The notes below the pieces were generated by a model. It had not been told where the DNA came from and made no database searches. It saw nothing but the letters and a program-made list of their open reading frames with translations. This document shows, in pieces, positions 57,633 to 64,000 of a stretch of 64,000 bases of DNA. Both the position numbers and the translations under genes were made by a program. Numbering within the stretch: the first letter of the stretch is position 1; each line of letters begins with the position of its first letter. The DNA comes from Pomphorhynchus laevis (lineage: Eukaryota; Acanthocephala; Palaeacanthocephala; Echinorhynchida; Pomphorhynchidae), in contig WNNJ02003440.1 of assembly GCA_012934845.2 (NCBI GenBank), positions 62,001 through 126,000 of the forward strand, in the 5' to 3' direction.

Positions 57633-59918
57633 TCAAGCAATTAAATTGTTCAGATGGGATCGGATTTGTCGTTTGAAGCACTGCAGGGAAGTTGATTGGC
57701 GTATATGAATGGGCAGATGATTCCACGATAGAGGAGCAGCCACCAGGAAGGAGCGGAGTCCAAAGGAGGTAGAGTAGTTTGGGACATGTAAAAGAAGGGA
57801 ATTACAGGAACGCAAGGAGCAGTAAACAGGACGAGAATTATCAAGAAAAGGAAGGTTGAGAAATGAAGGGGTATGAAAAGTTACAAGGCGGAAAGCAACG
57901 ATAAGAAGACGAATTTGAACACGACAATAAATTGTAGGCAAATCGAGAGAAGCAAGATGGTAGGATGTGTGATCAAAACGACGAAGACGGAGGAGAATTC
58001 GGACAGCTGCGTTGACGATGCGTTGTAGGGGAAGAAGAGTGGATTTAGGTGAGTTGGAAAATAGACTAAGACAATAATCGAGTCTAGAAAAAAGGAGAGA
58101 TGATATGAGAGTCATACAAGAAGGGAAATCGATCAATCTACGAACTTGACGGAGGTTGCGGAGTATCAAGGTAGATGAGCGTACTTTATCTCTAACGAAA
58201 GGTTTAAGTGAAAGTCGGTTGTCAAAATGGAAGCCTAGGAAAACGAGATTATCAACGATAGGAAGAATTGTAGAATTTAATGATACGGAGGGAGGTTCGA
58301 AGCCGAGGCGTCGAGGTAGGATCCACATAATTTTGGATTTATCAGGATTCAGAGAAAGGCGAAGGGAAGAAAGATGATTGGAAATTGAGACAAGACAGTC
58401 GGAAGCAGAAACACTAAGATCGCGAATACGATAAACAGGTGCATGAGCATAGATGAGAATGTCATCAGCATATTGCATAACATGGAAGTTAAATTTATGA
58501 GAAATCGAAGACAAATCACCAAGAAGAAGAGAGAAAAGTATAGGGCCTAATACGGAGCCTTGCGGAACACCGGACGGAATGGACGAAGGATGGGAGAGAG
58601 AAGAGTTAGAATATACGCGAAATGTACGGTTTGATAGATATGAAGAAAACCATGATACAGTGGGTAAAGAGAAGCCATAATCATGACGAAGGCGATGGAG
58701 AAGAATCGAGTGATCGACGATGTCAAAAGCAGACGATAGATCAAGAGAAACTATGACACTACATAATTTATGATCGCGCGATATGAGTAAGTCGTTATAA
58801 ACTTTAAGACATGCAATTTCGGTAGAGTAATTAGAGCGAAAAGCGGCTTGGAAGGGAGGAAATAAGTTAGAGGAATAGAGATATGTATTAACTTGCTTGA
58901 GAACGATACGCTCAAGGAGTTTAGAGAGGGTTGGGAGAAGTGAGATTGGACGGTACGAAGATGGTAGTGAAGAGTCGAGAGATTGCTTTTTGATGATAGG
59001 ACGAACAGTGGCGCATTTCCAGATGGAAGGAAATGTACAGCTACGGATGGACGAGTTGAACAATGTGGTTAGGAAGGGTAAGATAAAAGTGCAGATATTT
59101 TTAAGTAAGTGAGTGGGAATTGGGTCAGAAGGAGAGGTTTTATTAGGTAATGACAGCAGAACCGAAGAAACTTCATCAGACGAAACGGGAAGAAGGTGGA
59201 ATAGTTCTGGGAGGGAAGTATTTAAAGATAAGAGTGGGTACAAGGGGGCTATGGGTAGTAGGGAAAGTAAATTAGATAGCTTAGTTTGTAGATAAGAAGA
59301 AAATTCATCAGGATTTATATTACAAGGGGTAGATGATCGTGAAAGAATTGAGTTTAAGATTTTCCAATGAGATTTGGAGTTGGAAGATGACTCGAGTTGA
59401 TTTCGCCAAAAGATAGTACGTTTAGTACGTATAAGAATAAGATGTGAACGGCGTAGAGAAAAGTAAGAATCACGGAGATTTGGAGGGAGTGAGTTGGGAG
59501 AACGTTTAAGAAAGCGATTATACATACGAAAATAGTGACGGAGTCGACGCTTAGAAAGACTACAGTCAGAATCGAACCAGGGAGCATGGCGCATGCGCTG
59601 AGGGCGTCGGATTCGACTTGGCAGAAGTTTATTGATGATAGACATAAGTTCAGAATCAAACATAATGCAGAGATCATCGGGAGAGATAGTTAAGAGGAAG
59701 TGAAAAGAGTGAAGAATTGAGTAAGGCTGTGCAGAGAATAGGGATATCGAGAAGTTTCCAGGGTCGACTTGGTGTGGATATTGGTGGAGGCGGAGAAGGA
59801 GGATGGGGACCAGTAGGAGTAAGAGTGACAAGGAAATGATCAGACAAACCGGGATCAGTAATTGACAAGGAAGTATAGTCATTGAAGCAGATAGGGACAG
59901 CAATGATGTCGAGAGCAC
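57633..59918 (-). CDS. CR1-like ORF2, linker and complete RT
   Basis: 761 residues; the first ~75 are out of frame with ORF2 proper. Seen in order: SYRPISLLPTLSKLLERIVL, FQAAFRSNYSTEIA, VSLDLSSAFDIVDHSILL (palm A), SGVPQGSVLGPILFSLLLGD (B), FHVMQYADDILIYA (C) and the C-terminal region VNAAVRILLRLRRF. All three catalytic Asp are present. A recent, only slightly damaged element. Confidence 0.88.
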   Translation of the reverse strand: MLSTSLLSLSASMTILPCQLLIPVCLIISLSLLLLLVPILLLRLHQYPHQVDPGNFSISLFSAQPYSILHSFHFLLTISPDDLCIMFDSELMSIINKLLPSRIRRPQRMRHAPWFDSDCSLSKRRLRHYFRMYNRFLKRSPNSLPPNLRDSYFSLRRSHLILIRTKRTIFWRNQLESSSNSKSHWKILNSILSRSSTPCNINPDEFSSYLQTKLSNLLSLLPIAPLYPLLSLNTSLPELFHLLPVSSDEVSSVLLSLPNKTSPSDPIPTHLLKNICTFILPFLTTLFNSSIRSCTFPSIWKCATVRPIIKKQSLDSSLPSSYRPISLLPTLSKLLERIVLKQVNTYLYSSNLFPPFQAAFRSNYSTEIACLKVYNDLLISRDHKLCSVIVSLDLSSAFDIVDHSILLHRLRHDYGFSLPTVSWFSSYLSNRTFRVYSNSSLSHPSSIPSGVPQGSVLGPILFSLLLGDLSSISHKFNFHVMQYADDILIYAHAPVYRIRDLSVSASDCLVSISNHLSSLRLSLNPDKSKIMWILPRRLGFEPPSVSLNSTILPIVDNLVFLGFHFDNRLSLKPFVRDKVRSSTLILRNLRQVRRLIDFPSCMTLISSLLFSRLDYCLSLFSNSPKSTLLPLQRIVNAAVRILLRLRRFDHTSYHLASLDLPTIYCRVQIRLLIVAFRLVTFHTPSFLNLPFLDNSRPVYCSLRSCNSLLLHVPNYSTSFGLRSFLVAAPLSWNHLPIHIRQSTSLQCFKRQIRSHLNNLIA

Positions 59919-60540
59919 CGCCGAGAATATGAGTTGGGCTTATTGAAAGTAATTTATAGTTAAAATCAGAAAATAGATTAGTTAAAGTGATAGAGTCAGA
60001 GTCAGCCGGGCGATCAAGATGAATGTTAAAGTCACCGGGAACAAAAGAAGGAGTATAAGACAATGAACAGTGAGACATAAGATCTGCAAGGTCGCTAAAG
60101 AAGATACGTGATGGGGTAACTGAATCTGGACGGTATACAATCACAAGTTCCAGAGGGAAAGGAGTTGATAATCTGCATATGAGTAATTCGAACGAGGTGT
60201 AACGGATGTTAACGTTGATTTTACGTAAAGACAATGGGTGACGAGCAATGGCAACTATACCGCCATGGTTAAAAGCAGTAGATGTATGAGAGGCAATTGG
60301 ACGAGATGATTCAACTAAAGAACAACCAGAGCGACATAGACGACGAATAGCAAGATCGTCGGAGTCACAATGCCAGGATTCGGTAATGCAGAGAATATTG
60401 ATAGATAATTGATCGAAGATATCGAGAAGCATATCAGCTTTATGAAGAATGGAGCGAGTATTGAATAGACTAAGACGAAAAGTATGCTTAGGAGCGAGAT
60501 CGACTAGCGAAGAAGACAAGGGGGAGAGATGGGACGCCAT
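59674..60540 (-). CDS. CR1-like ORF2, endonuclease (copy 2)
   Basis: 288 residues with CITESWHC, GGIVAIARH, VIVYRPDS, VPGDFNIHLD and GLSDHFLV. Frame lost at 59,674-59,700 by a 2-base loss relative to copy 1. Confidence 0.85.
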   Translation of the reverse strand: MASHLSPLSSSLVDLAPKHTFRLSLFNTRSILHKADMLLDIFDQLSINILCITESWHCDSDDLAIRRLCRSGCSLVESSRPIASHTSTAFNHGGIVAIARHPLSLRKINVNIRYTSFELLICRLSTPFPLELVIVYRPDSVTPSRIFFSDLADLMSHCSLSYTPSFVPGDFNIHLDRPADSDSITLTNLFSDFNYKLLSISPTHILGGALDIIAVPICFNDYTSLSITDPGLSDHFLVTLTPTGPHPPSPPPPISTPSRPWKLLDIPILCTALLNSSLFSLPLNYLSR

Positions 60541-61311
60541 CGAATTTTTGGCCTTGTGTGAAGAACGTGAAAATTTCCGTTGATTTTACGTATAGATAAG
60601 GATGACTCGCCGTTTGTTTCACGTCGATGTTTTTCAATGCGAGCTAAATTGAGCTGGGCAATATCAGAAGGGGAGCGGTCAGGAAAGATACGGCAAGTAG
60701 ATGAAGTGGTAAGAAGTTTAAAACGTTGGGAGAGTACCGAAGAGGCATGTGAACTATGTCGGAAAACGATTTTTAAGAGTGGAGGACTGAGATGATTTGA
60801 TTTAGTGGATTTGTTTAAACGAATAAAGGATACAGGAGCGATATTATTGAAGAGTGATGGGTTATCATCAGGAAGAATGGTTGCTAGGATAGACCTGAAA
60901 GCAGATACATCATCATCGAGGCGAGATTGTGGAGAAGCAGATTCGGAAAGCTTTAAGTTTGATATGATTATACAGCGATCGCGCGAAGGAAAACGATTTC
61001 GTGGAAGTGGTGGACGGACAGAGCTGGTTGGAGTCGAGGTAGATGAGCAGATAGAAGTGGAAATGACAGGGGTGCTTGATAAAGAATTAATATTGGTTGG
61101 AGCAAGTGTGACAGGAGCGGGGTGTTGAATCGGTTGATCAGAGATGTGACTGGATATGATTTTAAATGAAGGATGTAACTTATTGGGAAGTGTTACGTGG
61201 GAGGTAGAGTAAGGAGAATTAAAATAGGTTGGGGCATGAGTGACAGGAATGGAGTGTTGAATTAGTTGATCGGAAATGTTACTGGAAATGATTTTGATGG
61301 AAGGGTGTAAA

Positions 61312-61830
61312 TTATTGAGAGGTGATACAGGGGGGGGTCGAGTAAGGAGTTCGTGAGGAGAATAAAGAAGTTTGAGATTTATTTAGATTGGGGGAGGAAT
61401 AGGAAAGAGGAGGTACGAGATGAAAAGCTTTGCCGTTAGCATTGTTAGAATGAGAAAGATTAATGGAAGTTTGGTACGTAGTTGAACGAGGAGTGTGTGA
61501 GAGAGTAGGTTCAATAATGGGATTATATGATGCGAAGTCAGGTGTTGATGCGAGGGAAACATCTAAAACAGCATTGGTCTGAGTGGTAGTGTGTGATACA
61601 GGAGTAGATGAGCAGGATAACTGTAGTAGTCGTACTGATGTACAAAAACCGCAAGTGAAATGTTTAAGTTTATACACTGAGTGGTCGGATATTTTAACAC
61701 GAACAAGTGTCCATACATCGCAATCTTTGGAATCGCATCCAACTTCAAAGCTGGTATAACCATCATTGCATTTAGATGTGGAAGATTGTTGATCAGGAAC
61801 AGGGATCTGAGATCGCGCTTTTTTAGGCAT
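61312..61830 (-). CDS. CR1-like ORF1 N-terminal part (copy 2)
   Basis: 172 residues from MPKKARSQIPVP with the PHD-like finger. A G-run change near 61,330 ends the frame; the rest of ORF1 continues in another frame to about 60,500. Confidence 0.8.
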   Translation of the reverse strand: MPKKARSQIPVPDQQSSTSKCNDGYTSFEVGCDSKDCDVWTLVRVKISDHSVYKLKHFTCGFCTSVRLLQLSCSSTPVSHTTTQTNAVLDVSLASTPDFASYNPIIEPTLSHTPRSTTYQTSINLSHSNNANGKAFHLVPPLSYSSPNLNKSQTSLFSSRTPYSTPPCITSQ

Positions 61831-61875
61831 AACCTTTTATCGATAGATTGAGCTCAATCCGCGAGCGTAGCGAGC

Positions 61876-61955
61876 GGAACTGACAGGAATAATCTGGAAC
61901 TGACAGGAATAATCTGGAACTGACAGGAATAATCTGGAACTGACAGGAATAATCT
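61876..61955 (-). repeat. 5' tandem 20-bp units of CR1-like copy 2
   Basis: Four copies of GGAACTGACAGGAATAATCT. Confidence 0.85.
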
Positions 61956-62417
61956 GGAATGTATGTTTATAAGAAACCAAAATTTTTTTTAGGTAAAATA
62001 TAATCTGTACATTTTTTAATTCTACATTTTAAAACGATCGTAGACATGTATACTTATTCAATATGTAAAAAATCGTATGTGTATTTTATAGATAGATTAT
62101 TTAAAAATATTGGAGCTTGATTTGGAAATTACGAACATAAAACAATTTGTATAACCTTCGATCTACCCTCATAAGTCAGAGAGTGTGCAAAGTCTTTATT
62201 AATATGCTCGAATCGTACCACAATCAAGCGTCATTCTGAAGTAAGCCATCACTTCGATTGTATTATTAAAGTGTTGTTTGCCATCAAAGCGTAATCATTT
62301 TCTTAAAGACTTCGCACCCTTTCCCATTAAGTAAAGAATATTTAAACAGTATTGATCCCCCTTCACCATAGAAAGGAGACTAAGGGTGTTTTTTTTGCGC
62401 TACTAAAAGATACGCGT

Positions 62418-62866
62418 TATCAAAGCGCTGGCTATCGAAGCGCTGGCTATCGAAGCGCTGGCTATCGAAGCGCTGGCTATCGAAGCGCTGGCTATCGAAG
62501 CGCTGGCTATCGAAGCGCTGGCTATCGAAGCGCTGGCTATCGAAGCGCTGGCTATCGAAGCGCTGGCTATCGAAGCGCTGGCTATCGAAGCGCTGGCTAT
62601 CGAAGCGCTGGCTATCGAAGCGCTGGCTATCGAAGCGCTGGCTATCGAAGCGCTGGCTATCGAAGCGCTGGCTATCGAAGCGCTGGCTATCGAAGCGCTG
62701 GCTATCGAAGCGCTGGCTATCGAAGCGCTGGCTATCGAAGCGCTGGCTATCGAAGCGCTGGCTATCGAAGCGCTGGCTATCAAAGCGCTGGCTATCGAAG
62801 TGCTGACTATCGAAGCGCTGGCTATGAAAGCGCTGGCCATCGAAACGTTAACTATCGAAGCGTCAA
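62418..62866. repeat. 15-bp satellite, about 30 units
   Basis: Unit AGCGCTGGCTATCGA. The central two dozen units are identical; the first and last few differ. That pattern is typical of slippage or unequal exchange. Since 15 is a multiple of three, long frames run through both strands (YRSAG repeats on plus, ASI repeats on minus); these are probably not genes. Confidence 0.92.
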
Positions 62867-63164
62867 GCATCTTCTCAAAGACTTCGCCATGTACCTTTTC
62901 CCCTTAATTAAGAAAGAAGGCGACATCTGTTAACTTGGTTGTAACATATTATATAGTAATATATTATTACTATAAAATTATATAATTCATATAGATTTGA
63001 TATATTTCATTATAAAAATGATATATTTCATTATAAAAATGAAATATAAAAATGAAAATAAGTATTAACTTGCTTGCAACCTATTATATAGTAATATATT
63101 ATTACTATGAAATTATAAATTGTATATAGATTTGATATATTTTATAATAAAAATGAAATATAAG

Positions 63165-63196
63165 CCAGCGCTTTGATAATACTATCAAAGCGCTGG
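63165..63196. repeat. Palindromic pair of satellite monomers
   Basis: CCAGCGCTTTGATA, four bases, TATCAAAGCGCTGG. The arms are the satellite unit in its TATCAAAGCGCTGG variant, facing each other. Confidence 0.9.
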
Positions 63197-63587
63197 TTTA
63201 TTCATAATGGCGTTTGATTTCGGATGGCGTCGCACCTTTCCCTAAAGGAGTAAAGGGAAAGACATAGTCTTTATTTCCCTTAAGGGGTTCATTTAAATAC
63301 AATCAATCCCTATTCCCCTTTGGAAGTGGATTAAGGGTACACTTAATAACTGGTCTTCTTAAAGAAGATGCTGACGCGTCGATAACCGGCACTACAATAA
63401 TATCGAAGAGCTGGATTATCTCATAATTAAGATTGATTGCGGATGACGTTGAGTATCTTAAAGATTTCCCCCTCTTATCTTGGGGGTAGATCGAAGGTTA
63501 TATAAAGTTCTTAAAATGTGCGTAATTTCTTCCAGTCAAAGTTTCAATATTATTAATGCACATATGATTTTATAAATTTTTTATCAA

Positions 63588-63840
63588 ATCAGCTAACTGA
63601 GTCTACGTATTTAATATTATTATAAATAAACAAAACATAATAATGCTAAATCAAAATTTAATAATTAAATAATAAAATAAATAATTGTTATAAGATTTTT
63701 TATAATTTAAATCAATTTGAAATAAAAAACGAAATTTTAAATAAAAGTCATGTTTATGTATTGACTAATAAATAATAGACGTTGTATCAGAATAAGGATT
63801 AGAGGTCATCAGGAGGAACTGCCATGTTCCTCCTGATGAC
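63588..63840 (-). mobile_element. Permuted PLE 3' end with palindromic stop
   Basis: Terminus (63,588-63,610), AT-rich UTR, then the start of the module, which ends in a perfect palindrome: GTCATCAGGAGGAAC (63,805-63,819) and its inverse (63,826-63,840) around TGCCAT. Confidence 0.82.
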
Positions 63841-63889
63841 GGTAAATCATATCTCACTTGAGTTGTAAAATTTATTTTTAATAATACTT

Positions 63890-64000
63890 GAATTAGATAA
63901 ATTATAGGTCATCAGGAGGAACGGCTATGCTATCAGGTTTCGGCTCCTAACTCTTCTACCTAACATAGCAGCGAGGCCAAATACGTGTTAAAAACGTATT
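63890..64000 (-). mobile_element. Permuted PLE 3' UTR module, cut by window end
   Basis: Module with GGCTATG opposite CATAGCA and GGCTCC opposite GAGGCC; both stems are slightly damaged. Continues beyond the window. Confidence 0.7.

Larger units (their letters stand above)
57545..61965 (-). mobile_element. CR1/L2-like LINE, nearly full length (copy 2)
   Basis: Same family as 29,985-34,216, roughly 97% alike by eye. Minus strand: four 20-bp tandem units (61,876-61,955), ORF1 (broken near 61,330), ORF2 endonuclease and a complete RT. A 2-base loss in a GA run near 59,690 splits ORF2. This copy keeps palm A, which copy 1 has lost. Confidence 0.88.
62126..63525. repeat. Satellite-bearing region bracketed by inverted repeats
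   Basis: TATAACCTTCGATCTACCC (62,150-62,168) is a perfect inverse of 63,484-63,502, with looser similarity over about 60 bases. Inside are the 15-bp satellite, a palindromic monomer pair, a ~110-bp direct repeat (62,931-63,050 and 63,062-63,165) and repeated pyrimidine-rich blocks (TTTCCC). It may be one non-autonomous element of ~1.4 kb; no transposase was seen. Confidence 0.6.

Noticed and set aside
62418-62866. CRISPR-like array
   Set aside because: Units are directly adjacent with no spacers, and the DNA is from an animal.
62352-62933. 193-residue YRSAG-repeat protein on the plus strand and ASI-repeat protein on the minus strand
   Set aside because: Both are open only because the 15-bp satellite unit is a multiple of three without stops. 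No promoter, start context or non-repeat domain supports a gene.

Overview
The window is invertebrate nuclear DNA: AT-rich, with spliced genes, the standard genetic code, AATAAA poly(A) signals, and a dense load of non-LTR and Penelope-like retroelements. No bacterial features, tRNA, rRNA or CRISPR array were seen. The exact phylum cannot be fixed from the sequence; an invertebrate animal is the safest reading.

Only two host genes are clear. A cytosolic HSP90 gene (37,707-43,717, plus strand) has four coding exons that join in frame to a 760-residue protein. A five-unit heat-shock element and a TATA box lie upstream. Downstream (44,747-46,519, plus) is a single-exon ubiquilin-related gene with STI1-like repeats and a UBA domain but no N-terminal ubiquitin-like domain in its reading frame.

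Most of the rest is mobile DNA. The dominant family is a Penelope-like element (PLE) with permuted domains: the GIY-YIG endonuclease lies N-terminal to the reverse transcriptase (RT), as described for the Naiad group. More than twenty copies are present, all broken or truncated, at about 0.6-6.4, 7.2-10.2, 13.4-20.3, 22.4-25.4, 36.0-36.4, 40.8-42.2 (inside HSP90 intron 2), 47.5-53.0 and 63.6-64.0 kb. A PLE of the ordinary order (RT then GIY-YIG) is at 25.7-26.5 kb. LINEs include two long CR1/L2-like elements (30.0-34.2 and 57.5-62.0 kb) and fragments of the same group, an RTE-like element (26.6-29.1 kb), an element with a C-terminal nuclease-like domain (54.1-56.9 kb, fragments near 15.0 and 19.0 kb), and two further RT fragments (20.9-21.4 and 56.9-57.3 kb). 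Fold-back elements lie at 7.9, 10.5, 20.4, 21.6, 35.6 and 38.4 kb; three or four carry hammerhead-like cores. A 15-bp satellite fills 62.4-62.9 kb.

The most interesting material belongs to the permuted PLE. Its 3' untranslated region carries a recurrent ~150-nt module that can fold as an H-type pseudoknot inside two enclosing stems, seen in about fifteen copies with several changes that keep pairing as G-U wobbles. Short perfect palindromes recur at PLE junctions and ends, suggesting snap-back DNA synthesis. HSP90 intron 2 holds three tandem 448-bp PLE units whose flank also occurs in a chimeric PLE at 9.6-10.2 kb. All structure and homology statements come from reading the sequence by eye; no alignment, folding or database search was run.
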